Assembly (NCBI GenBank): GCA_003525905.1
Contig: DQIA01000044.1
Span: 1-8,148, forward strand
Origin: Clostridiales bacterium
Lineage (GTDB): Bacteria > Bacillota > Clostridia > Oscillospirales > Oscillospiraceae
Direction: 5' to 3'
Length of the DNA stretch: 8,148 bases
A program made the translations under genes and the position numbers. This document shows, piece by piece, positions 1 through 4,891 of this stretch (positions within the stretch are counted from its first letter, which is position 1; each line of letters opens with the position of its first letter). The notes under the pieces are model-generated. The model saw only the letters and a program-made list of their open reading frames with translations. It searched no databases and had not been told where the DNA came from.

Positions 1-1
1 G

Positions 2-127
2 CCCGCAGCCCGTACAGCCTCCCGTCCTGCGCCGCAGCGCCGCACGCCGCCGTTTGCCGCGCCGGAGCCGCAGCGGCCGCCGATGCGCCCGCACCGCAGA
101 GAGGAGTATGATCCGGATGAAGTCTGA
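2..127 (+). CDS. C-terminal end of an unidentified upstream protein (partial)
   Basis: Reading frame 2 is open from the window edge to a TGA at 125-127 and encodes about 41 residues rich in Pro, Arg and Ala, ending in the acidic tail REEYDPDEV. The compositional shift to a charged acidic end looks like a real disordered C-terminus rather than chance. The frame runs past the ribosome binding site of yfbR and overlaps its chosen start (117) by 11 bases, an arrangement typical of translational coupling. The start and main domain lie outside the window, so no function can be assigned. The other two frames are also open here because the sequence is so GC-rich; frame 1 ends at 109-111 and frame 3 is the yfbR frame, so the choice of frame 2 is an inference. 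Confidence 0.45.
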   Translation, partial: PAARTASRPAPQRRTPPFAAPEPQRPPMRPHRREEYDPDEV

Positions 128-701
128 GGAATACCGCTTTTATGCGCTCGTATCCCGCATGCGCTATATCACGCGCTGGGGCCTGATGCGCAACACCTTT
201 TCCGAAAACGTGCAGGAGCACAGCCACATGGTCGCCGTGCTGGCCCACGGGCTGGCGCTCATCCGGCGCGACATCCTCGGCCTTCCGGCCGATCCGGAGC
301 GCTGCGCCACGGCGGCGCTGTTCCACGATGCCTCCGAAATTCTGACGGGCGACCTGCCGACGCCGGTGAAGTATTATAACCCCGACATTCGCGCGGCCTA
401 TAAGCAGGTGGAGCGCGTGAGTGCGGATAAGCTGCTCGAGCTGCTGCCCGAGGCCCTGCGCCCGAGCTATGCTCCGCTCGTGCGGGAGTCAGACCCCACG
501 GTGCACGACATCGTCAAGGCGGCGGACAAGCTCTCGGCGCACATCAAGTGCATCGAGGAGCTGCGCGCGGGAAATCAGGAATTTGCCTCGGCAGCCGAGC
601 AGACAAGGCAGGCCCTGACGAACATGCACCTGCCGGAGCTGGACTGGTTTCTGGAACACTGCCTGGACAGCTTTGGAAAAAATCTCGATCAATTGGAATA
701 A
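117..701 (+). CDS. yfbR: 5'-deoxynucleotidase, YfbR family (HD superfamily)
   Basis: This is a cytoplasmic metal-dependent phosphohydrolase that removes the 5'-phosphate from deoxynucleoside monophosphates, a nucleotide-pool function. From the start used here the protein is 194 residues, close to E. coli YfbR. The family pattern is complete: substrate-contacting R20-W21 in RWGLMRN, metal ligand H35 in VQEHS, the HD pair H70-D71 in FHDASEILTGDLPTPVKYY (with E74 and D79), and the last metal ligand D137 in KAADK, followed by the IKCIEEL helix and the NQEF segment. I chose ATG 117 because GAGGAG (101-106) lies 10 bases before it; it is only one base from the in-frame ATG at 108, and a TTG at 54 would add an implausible Arg-rich leader. 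The gene is followed by its own terminator and is probably not functionally linked to the sugar operon. Confidence 0.92.
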   Translation: MKSEEYRFYALVSRMRYITRWGLMRNTFSENVQEHSHMVAVLAHGLALIRRDILGLPADPERCATAALFHDASEILTGDLPTPVKYYNPDIRAAYKQVERVSADKLLELLPEALRPSYAPLVRESDPTVHDIVKAADKLSAHIKCIEELRAGNQEFASAAEQTRQALTNMHLPELDWFLEHCLDSFGKNLDQLE

Positions 702-718
702 TATTCACTGCACTTCTG

Positions 719-754
719 AGGCTCCCTGCCGGGAAACTGGCGGGGAGCCTTTTT
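719..754 (+). terminator. Intrinsic terminator after yfbR
   Basis: The arms AGGCTCCC (719-726) and GGGAGCCT (743-750) pair perfectly. They are extended inward by a T-G wobble and three more pairs to give a 12-bp stem with an 8-base loop, followed by five T's (750-754). It ends the yfbR transcript and insulates it from the sugar operon. Confidence 0.88.
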
Positions 755-767
755 GAAAGCCCTTACA
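754..767 (+). promoter_or_regulatory. Candidate LacI-family operator O1
   Basis: TGAAAGCCCTTACA differs at one of 14 positions from the palindrome at 999-1012 (TGTAAGCCCTTACA) and shares its core half-site with the operator at 899-912. It overlaps the last T of the yfbR terminator and lies about 90 bp upstream of the -35 box, a position suited to an auxiliary operator used in DNA looping. The similarity is seen directly; binding is inferred. Confidence 0.45.
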
Positions 768-854
768 TAGTAATTTTACAGAATATTTCTCTGTGATTTT
801 GCACAAATTCGAAAAACGGAAATTGTGACCTTCGACAAAGTTATACAGAACCCC

Positions 855-883
855 TTGACAATGGGGCAAAACAGCGGTATTCT
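855..883 (+). promoter_or_regulatory. Sigma-A-type promoter of the sugar operon
   Basis: A perfect -35 box TTGACA (855-860) is followed by a 17-bp spacer and the -10 box TATTCT (878-883, four of six consensus bases). Transcription would begin near 890, leaving a leader of about 185 nt before the repressor gene. The operator at 898-914 starts just downstream of the predicted start point, where a bound repressor would block initiation or early elongation. Confidence 0.75.
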
Positions 884-897
884 AGCACCAGAAATTG

Positions 898-914
898 AAG
901 TAAGCGTTTACATT
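898..914 (+). promoter_or_regulatory. LacI/CcpA-type operator O2 (cre-like)
   Basis: The 17 bases centred on AGTAAGCGTTTACA fit the cre consensus WTGNNARCGNWWWCAWW at all but one defined position and form the near-palindrome GTAAGC|GTTTAC around a central CG. The site lies about 8-24 bases downstream of the predicted transcription start. It could be bound by the operon's own LacI-family protein (autorepression), by CcpA (carbon catabolite repression), or by both. The recognition helix of the encoded regulator (GVSIATVSRV) is very like that of CcpA (SVSMATVSRV), so the two would be expected to see similar sequences. Confidence 0.7.
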
Positions 915-918
915 TTCA

Positions 919-941
919 GTCAGGCACAGCGGATGCCTGAC
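919..941 (+). other. Leader hairpin H1
   Basis: GTCAGGCA (919-926) and TGCCTGAC (934-941) form a perfect 8-bp stem with a 7-base loop, CAGCGGA. It would be the first structure in the leader RNA, starting about 30 nt from the predicted start. Loop bases CAGCG are complementary to CGCTG at 975-979 in the following terminator-like stem, so a competing or pseudoknot pairing is possible. Confidence 0.5.
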
Positions 942-943
942 CG

Positions 944-987
944 GCAGCGACCTCCCGGAAGCGGGACAGCGATGCGCTGCTTTTTTT
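944..987 (+). terminator. Terminator-like structure in the operon leader (candidate attenuator)
   Basis: CGCTGC (975-980) can pair with GCAGCG (944-949), enclosing a TCCCG-GAAG-CGGGA hairpin (953-966), or its first five bases can pair with CAGCG (967-971) as a tight 5-bp hairpin. Either form is followed directly by seven T's (981-987), the layout of an intrinsic terminator. It lies about 90 bases upstream of the first gene and about 95 bases after the predicted start, so it would either attenuate the operon or end a roughly 100-nt small RNA. The stems are short, so its efficiency is uncertain. Confidence 0.48.
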
Positions 988-1014
988 GAGCGGATGTCTG
1001 TAAGCCCTTACAAC
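986..1014 (+). promoter_or_regulatory. Possible weak second promoter overlapping operator O3
   Basis: TTGAGC (986-991) and TACAAC (1009-1014) are separated by exactly 17 bases, each matching four of six consensus positions. The operator at 999-1012 fills the spacer and covers most of the -10 box. If real, it would start transcripts past the leader terminator. The boxes are weak and this is low confidence. Confidence 0.22.
999..1012 (+). promoter_or_regulatory. Candidate LacI-family operator O3
   Basis: TGTAAGCCCTTACA has perfect 6-bp inverted half-sites (TGTAAG / CTTACA) around a central CC. It is 100 bp downstream of O2 and 245 bp downstream of O1, and differs from O2 mainly at the centre. 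It lies inside the transcribed leader, so a bound repressor could act as a roadblock or hold a loop with O1 or O2. Confidence 0.58.
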
Positions 1015-1047
1015 TCCCAAAATTCCGGGAATTCCGGAGCTTGGGAG
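1014..1047 (+). other. Leader hairpin H3 upstream of the repressor ribosome binding site
   Basis: CTCCCAA (1014-1020) pairs with TTGGGAG (1041-1047). After a small internal loop, TCCGG (1024-1028) pairs with CCGGA (1034-1038) around a 5-base loop. The structure ends about 20 bases before the GGTGA-type ribosome binding site and 29 bases before the ATG. It could stabilise the message 5' end or influence translation of the repressor. Confidence 0.45.
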
Positions 1048-1076
1048 CGGAAAAGCGGCACAGGACGGTGAGGGGA

Positions 1077-2123
1077 ATGGGAAAGCAGGAAGCCAATATC
1101 TACGAGATCGCCAGAGAGGCCGGTGTCTCCATCGCAACGGTCTCGCGCGTCATCAATCACAGCAACGCGGTCAGCGAGAAGAGCTACCGCCGCGTGATGG
1201 ATGCCGTCCGCAAGTTCAACTACGTTCCCAACAGCACGGCCCGTTCGCTCAGCACCTCGACCTCGACGTCCATCGGCGTCGTCATCCCGGATATCAACAA
1301 CCCGTTCTTCTCCCTGCTGCTCGAGGGCATCACCCGGGTGGCCGATGAGCGGGGCTATCACGTTCTGTTGTTCAACACCGCAGAAAATACGGACCGCGAG
1401 CATCAGGTCCTGCAGACCATGCGCGAGCACCGCCTGCGCGGCATTATCATCACGCCGGTCTCCGAGCAGGACCCTGATACGATGAAGCGGCTCCACAATT
1501 TTGAGACACTCGGCATCCCCGTGGTCCTGCTCGACCGTGAGGTCGACAGTCAGTTCTTCGACCGTGTCGTCACGGACGATGAGCGCGGCGTGTATGCGGC
1601 AATCAGCGAGCTGATCCGCGTCGGTCACCGCCGCATCGCCATCATCACCGGCCCCGAGGCCTCGCGCCCCGGCCGCGAGCGCCTGCGCGGCTACTACCGC
1701 GCACTGCGGGAGCATGGCTTGCCCGTCACACCGGCTTATATCCGCAAGGGTGACTTCATGGTCGACTGTGCCTATGAGCAGACGCTGGCGCTGTGCGCTA
1801 TGCAGGAGCCGCCCACGGCGGTGTTCTCTTCCAACAATATGACGACCTACGGGTGCCTCAAGGCGTTCAATGAGCTGGGGCTTCGTGTAGGGGCCGACAT
1901 CGCTTTGGTTGGCTTTGATGATATCGACGCACTGTGCTGGCTGGATTACAACATTTCCGTCGTCAGCCGTGACGTGCCGGAAATGGGCAAGCAGGCCATG
2001 CGCCTGCTGCTGCAGCGGTTTGAAAGCGAGCGGGGTGAGCGCGCGGGCGCGCGCGAGTGCCTGCCGACGGAGCTGCTGCTGCGCGGCTCGGAGCTGCTGC
2101 CGGAGAGCGGCAGGGCACATTAA
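1077..2123 (+). CDS. LacI-family transcriptional repressor of the sugar operon
   Basis: A 348-residue cytoplasmic DNA-binding repressor. The N-terminal helix-turn-helix covers residues 8-27 (IYEIAREAGVSIATVSRVIN), followed by the hinge segment YVPNSTARSLS (49-59), whose Leu58 corresponds to the minor-groove leucine of the family. The rest is a periplasmic-binding-protein-like effector domain beginning IGVVIPDINNPFF (66-78), with the family GHRRIAIITG and VGFDDID motifs. Length and order match CcpA/RbsR-type proteins. ATG 1077 is chosen because the helix-turn-helix starts right after it and GGTGA lies at 1067-1071; the in-frame TTG at 1041 would fall inside a hairpin and lacks a site. It is first in the operon, behind three operator-like palindromes, so autoregulation is likely. 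The effector is probably the imported sugar or its phosphate. The gene ends in three consecutive in-frame TAA codons (2121-2129). Confidence 0.94.
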   Translation: MGKQEANIYEIAREAGVSIATVSRVINHSNAVSEKSYRRVMDAVRKFNYVPNSTARSLSTSTSTSIGVVIPDINNPFFSLLLEGITRVADERGYHVLLFNTAENTDREHQVLQTMREHRLRGIIITPVSEQDPDTMKRLHNFETLGIPVVLLDREVDSQFFDRVVTDDERGVYAAISELIRVGHRRIAIITGPEASRPGRERLRGYYRALREHGLPVTPAYIRKGDFMVDCAYEQTLALCAMQEPPTAVFSSNNMTTYGCLKAFNELGLRVGADIALVGFDDIDALCWLDYNISVVSRDVPEMGKQAMRLLLQRFESERGERAGARECLPTELLLRGSELLPESGRAH

Positions 2124-2145
2124 TAATAATTTGTCAGGTTTGTGA

Positions 2146-2161
2146 GCCGGAGCTTTCCGGC
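2146..2161 (+). other. Intercistronic stem-loop, repressor-kinase junction
   Basis: GCCGGA (2146-2151) and TCCGGC (2156-2161) form a perfect 6-bp stem with the 4-base loop GCTT, ten bases before the GGAGG site of the kinase gene. No T-run follows, so it is not a terminator; it may affect mRNA stability or ribosome access. Confidence 0.4.
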
Positions 2162-2184
2162 GTGTTTGACTGGAGGTAACGAAA

Positions 2185-3108
2185 TTGAAACAGAAGGTAA
2201 CGGTATTTGGCAGCTTTGTCGTCGATCTCATGGCGCGCACCCCGCATCTGCCCGCTCCCGCCGAGACGGTCAAGGGCAGCTTCTTCAAGCAGGGGGCAGG
2301 CGGCAAGGGCTTCAATCAGGGCGTCGCGGCGCATAAGGCCGGCGGCGATGTGGCAATGATCACGAAGCTGGGCCGCGATTCCATGGCGAACGTGGCTCTG
2401 GACGTCATGGCCGAGCTGAACATGCCGAAGGATTTTCTCTTCTATAACGACGACGTCGCAACGGGCATCGCCCTCATCATGGTCGATGAGAATTCGAGCC
2501 AGAATGAGATCGTCATTGTTCCGGGCGCCTGCGGCACCATCACGGCCGAGGACATCAAGTCCGTTGAGCAGCGCATCTGCGATTCCGCCTATATTCTGCT
2601 GCAGCTCGAGGTCAATCAGGACGCCAACGAGGCCGTAGCAAAGCTTGCCAAGGAGCACGGCGTCCGCGTCATCCTGAATACCGCCCCGTATCAGCCCGTC
2701 ACCGACGAGTTCCTGAAGGGCTGCTGGCTCGTCACTCCGAACGAGGTCGAGGCAGAGGAAATGACCGGCGTCGCCGTCACGGATCTCGAGAGCGCGAACC
2801 GCGCCGCGAAGATCTTCTTCGAAAAGGGCGTTGAGAACGTGCTCATCACGCTCGGCAGCCGCGGCGTTTACATCAACACCGGCGACCGCGCCGAGATCAT
2901 CCCCGCCTTCCATGTCAAGGCCGTTGACACGACCGGCGCAGGCGATGCCTTCAATGGCGGCCTGCTGGCCGCTCTGGCCGAGGGCAAGGACATCTGGGAG
3001 GCTGCCCGCTTCGCAAGCGGCCTGGCTGCCCTGTCCGTGCAGCGCATCGGCACGACCCCAGCCATGCCGACCCGCGAAGAGATCGACGCGTTCCTCGCGG
3101 AGCACTGA
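2185..3108 (+). CDS. rbsK: Ribokinase-family (PfkB) sugar kinase
   Basis: A 307-residue cytoplasmic carbohydrate kinase of the PfkB/ribokinase family, expected to transfer the ATP gamma-phosphate to the imported sugar. Visible motifs are the N-terminal FGSFVVDL (8-15), the sugar-binding GGKGFNQ (39-45), LQLE (139-142), TPNEVEAEEMTG (184-195), and the C-terminal signature DTTGAGDAFNGG (248-259) with anion hole and catalytic base D254. Compared with E. coli ribokinase, the sugar ligands Asp16, Gly42, Asn46, Glu143 and Asp255 are kept (D14, G40, N44, E142, D254), but Asn14 is replaced by V12 and Ala45 by F43. A sugar other than ribose is therefore plausible. Translation begins at TTG 2185, eight bases after GGAGG (2172-2176); no better start is near. 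The gene sits 61 bp after the repressor. The gene symbol reflects family, not proven substrate. Confidence 0.9.
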   Translation: MKQKVTVFGSFVVDLMARTPHLPAPAETVKGSFFKQGAGGKGFNQGVAAHKAGGDVAMITKLGRDSMANVALDVMAELNMPKDFLFYNDDVATGIALIMVDENSSQNEIVIVPGACGTITAEDIKSVEQRICDSAYILLQLEVNQDANEAVAKLAKEHGVRVILNTAPYQPVTDEFLKGCWLVTPNEVEAEEMTGVAVTDLESANRAAKIFFEKGVENVLITLGSRGVYINTGDRAEIIPAFHVKAVDTTGAGDAFNGGLLAALAEGKDIWEAARFASGLAALSVQRIGTTPAMPTREEIDAFLAEH

Positions 3109-3118
3109 TTTGTTTCTG

Positions 3119-3135
3119 ACGCACCGGATGTGCGT
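3119..3135 (+). other. Intercistronic stem-loop, kinase-mutarotase junction
   Basis: ACGCAC (3119-3124) and GTGCGT (3130-3135) form a perfect 6-bp stem with a 5-base loop. It lies between the kinase stop (3106-3108) and the AAGGAGG site (3145-3151) of the next gene. There is no T-run, so termination is unlikely. Confidence 0.38.
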
Positions 3136-3161
3136 GAAAATCTGAAGGAGGATCATTCATC

Positions 3162-3605
3162 ATGTTAAGAGGAGTTCCTGATATCATCGGTTCTGATCTG
3201 CTCAAGGCTCTGGCCGATACCGGCCACGGCGACCTCATCGTCATCGCGGACCACTTCTATCCGCCCGTCACGAAGTCTCCGAACGCCATCAGCATTCAGG
3301 CCAAGGGCAACACGGCCGCCGAGATGGTCGACGCCGTCCTGCAGCTCGTTCCGCTGGACGTCGAGTATGAAGCCCACCCCATCGAGTACATGGTCCCGGA
3401 TGCGGATTCCGGCGTTGTCCTGACGGAGAACAAGGTCTGGGACGACACCATCGCCGCCGTCGTGAAGCACGGCTACGATGCCAAGTGCGTCGGCCAGATC
3501 GAGCGCACGAAATTCTATGAGAAGGCTGCAAAGGCCTACGTCACCATCTGCACGAGCGAGCGCCTGCCGTATGGCTGCATCATCCTGCAGAAGGGTGTTA
3601 TGTGA
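3162..3605 (+). CDS. fucU: RbsD/FucU-family sugar mutarotase, closest to FucU
   Basis: A 147-residue cytoplasmic mutarotase of the RbsD/FucU fold, which speeds interconversion of sugar anomers so that the kinase receives its preferred form. The N-terminus LLKALADTGHGDLIVIADHF carries the catalytic-type His22 in GHGD and D30. The C-terminus FYEKAAKAYVTICTSERLPY followed by GCIILQKGV closely parallels E. coli FucU ([20 protein letters not shown], then GNILLKKGV), whereas RbsD proteins differ in both regions. The length is close to FucU's 140. ATG 3162 follows AAGGAGG (3145-3151) by 10 bases. It lies 53 bp after the kinase in a classical kinase-mutarotase-transporter arrangement. The FucU assignment is by recalled similarity; the actual sugar could be fucose-like, ribose or another aldose. 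Confidence 0.88.
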   Translation: MLRGVPDIIGSDLLKALADTGHGDLIVIADHFYPPVTKSPNAISIQAKGNTAAEMVDAVLQLVPLDVEYEAHPIEYMVPDADSGVVLTENKVWDDTIAAVVKHGYDAKCVGQIERTKFYEKAAKAYVTICTSERLPYGCIILQKGVM

Positions 3606-3613
3606 TCGGATGT

Positions 3614-3630
3614 AATTGCAGCGTGCAATT
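3614..3630 (+). other. Intercistronic inverted repeat, mutarotase-binding protein junction
   Basis: AATTGCA (3614-3620) and TGCAATT (3624-3630) form a perfect 7-bp inverted repeat with a GCG spacer. It lies eight bases after the mutarotase stop and 14 bases before the AGGAGG site of the binding-protein gene. No T-run follows. As RNA it is a tight hairpin that could stabilise or mark a processing point in front of the binding-protein message; as DNA it could be a small operator. Confidence 0.42.
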
Positions 3631-3659
3631 TCATTAAATAAATTAGGAGGAAAACAACA

Positions 3660-4793
3660 ATGAAGAAACTCATCGCACTGCTTCTTGTGATCGCTATGGT
3701 CGGCTGCCTGTTTGCTGCCTGCGCAAGCGATGGCAACAACGACACCCAGCCCGCGACCGACGCTCCCACCGAGAGCAACGACAACAACAGCGACAACACC
3801 GACAACACCGACAACACCGACAACAACGAGTCCGGCAAGACCTACAAGATCATCTATGTCACTCCGTCTACGGCTTCCGATTTCTGGAGCCAGATCGAGA
3901 CCGGCATCAAGCAGGCCATGAAGGACTACGAAGCGCAGCTCGGCGTTAAGATCGAGTACTCCATCACCGGCCCTGCCGAAGAGGCTGATGCAGAAGGCTA
4001 TGTCTCCGCTCTGGAGAACGCGATCGCCAGCCAGCCTGACGCGATCCTGACCGCTACCCTGAACATCGACCCGACCGTCCCGAAGGCAAAGGAAGCCCAT
4101 GACGCAGGTATCGTCCTGAACTTCGTCAACTGCGGCCTTGGCAACGGCGATGAGGGCGACGAGGGCACTCATGGCGAGTACTACAACGAGTTCTACTACT
4201 GCTCCAACACCACCATCGGCGAGATGGCCGCTCAGGCTTTCCTCGACGCCATGGCTGAAAAGGGCATCTCCACCGACAAGGGCACCATCGGCATGCAGAT
4301 GAACATGGAGAACGCTGCTCTGGACTTCAGAATGCAGGGCTTCCGTGACTACATGGCTGAGAAGGCTCCCGGCCTGACCCTGACCGACACCGAGTACAAC
4401 GACAACGACTCCGCGGATGCTCAGGCTGATGCCGAGAACACCATCAACGCTGTCGGCGCTGACCTCATCGGCATCTATGCCGGCAACAACGTCACCTGCG
4501 ACGGCGTCTGCAACGCTCTGCGTGCTGCCAACATGAAGGAAGGCGTCGTTTCCATCGGCGTTGACTCCGACGATGTCGAGATCGCCGCTCTGCGCGACGG
4601 TTTCCTGTCCGCCATCATTGTTCAGGATGCTTTCACCCAGGGCTACAAGTGCATGGAGAACGCCATCCTGACGCTGGTCAACGGCCAGAACCCCGAGACC
4701 ACCAAGCAGGTCAACTGCCCGCCTGTCGTTGTCAACATGGAGAACATCGACAGCGAGACGATCCAGTTCATGATGTCCCCGTACGTCAAGTAA
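3660..4793 (+). CDS. Sugar ABC transporter substrate-binding lipoprotein (RbsB-like)
   Basis: A 377-residue exported sugar-binding protein of the type 1 periplasmic-binding-protein class, anchored outside the membrane by lipid. The N-terminus is a lipoprotein signal (MKKLIALLLVIAMVGCLFAAC); C21 is the likely lipidated Cys, with C16 (MVGC) as an alternative. Residues 22-60 form an Asn/Asp/Thr/Ser-rich tether. The binding domain starts at TYKIIYVTPS (61-70). W76 may stack on the sugar ring, R224 fits the conserved ligand Arg, and D302 in IGVDSDD and Q322 in AIIVQD match the usual ligand positions, with TQGYK after them. An acidic Gly-rich insertion (160-175) is unusual. Codon choice looks biased toward high expression (many AAC, GAC, GGC and GCT). 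AGGAGG (3645-3650) lies 9 bases before the ATG. The sugar specificity cannot be read from the sequence. Confidence 0.92.
   Translation: MKKLIALLLVIAMVGCLFAACASDGNNDTQPATDAPTESNDNNSDNTDNTDNTDNNESGKTYKIIYVTPSTASDFWSQIETGIKQAMKDYEAQLGVKIEYSITGPAEEADAEGYVSALENAIASQPDAILTATLNIDPTVPKAKEAHDAGIVLNFVNCGLGNGDEGDEGTHGEYYNEFYYCSNTTIGEMAAQAFLDAMAEKGISTDKGTIGMQMNMENAALDFRMQGFRDYMAEKAPGLTLTDTEYNDNDSADAQADAENTINAVGADLIGIYAGNNVTCDGVCNALRAANMKEGVVSIGVDSDDVEIAALRDGFLSAIIVQDAFTQGYKCMENAILTLVNGQNPETTKQVNCPPVVVNMENIDSETIQFMMSPYVK
3780..3827 (+). repeat. 9-bp tandem repeat encoding an Asp-Asn-Thr tether
   Basis: The unit GACAACACC occurs three times in tandem (3792-3818), flanked by the variants GACAACAAC at 3780-3788 and 3819-3827. 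It encodes DNT units in the flexible linker between the lipid anchor and the binding domain. Being in frame, copy-number changes by replication slippage would alter tether length without a frameshift. Confidence 0.85.
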
Positions 4794-4829
4794 TTCCGGA
4801 CTGAATATCGATCTCTGAACGAAACCGTG

Positions 4830-4869
4830 AGGGCCGCTGCGGCCTTGCAGACCGCAGCGGCCTTCTTTT
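4830..4869 (+). terminator. Intrinsic terminator-like hairpin between binding protein and ATPase genes
   Basis: GGCCGCTGCGG (4832-4842) and CCGCAGCGGCC (4852-4862) pair perfectly over 11 bp, with two further weak pairs at the base (4830-4831 with 4863-4864) and a 9-base loop, followed by TTCTTTT (4863-4869). It lies 36 bp after the binding-protein stop and 22 bp before the ATPase start. Partial termination or 3'-end protection here would raise binding-protein mRNA above that for the ATPase and permease, a known strategy in binding-protein-dependent transport operons. No promoter is visible between it and the ATPase gene, so read-through must occur. Confidence 0.8.
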
Positions 4870-4891
4870 CCAAAGGAATGAGGGTGCAACA

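Noticed and set aside
54..116. TTG start giving yfbR a 21-residue Arg-rich extension
   Set aside because: No ribosome binding site, absent from the family, and it overlaps the C-terminus of the upstream gene; ATG 117 fits both homology and spacing.
933..989. 18-codon leader peptide (ATG 933 to TGA 987-989) whose last codons run through the T-run
   Set aside because: The position relative to the terminator is suggestive, but no usable ribosome binding site precedes it, its ATG is buried in hairpin H1, and there is no run of a single regulatory amino acid codon.
1041..1076. TTG 1041 as the start of the LacI-family gene
   Set aside because: It lies in the 3' arm of hairpin H3 and lacks a ribosome binding site at a suitable distance; ATG 1077 directly precedes the helix-turn-helix.
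3780..3827. Tandem repeat as a CRISPR-like array
   Set aside because: Units are 9 bp, contiguous without spacers, and in frame within a coding linker.
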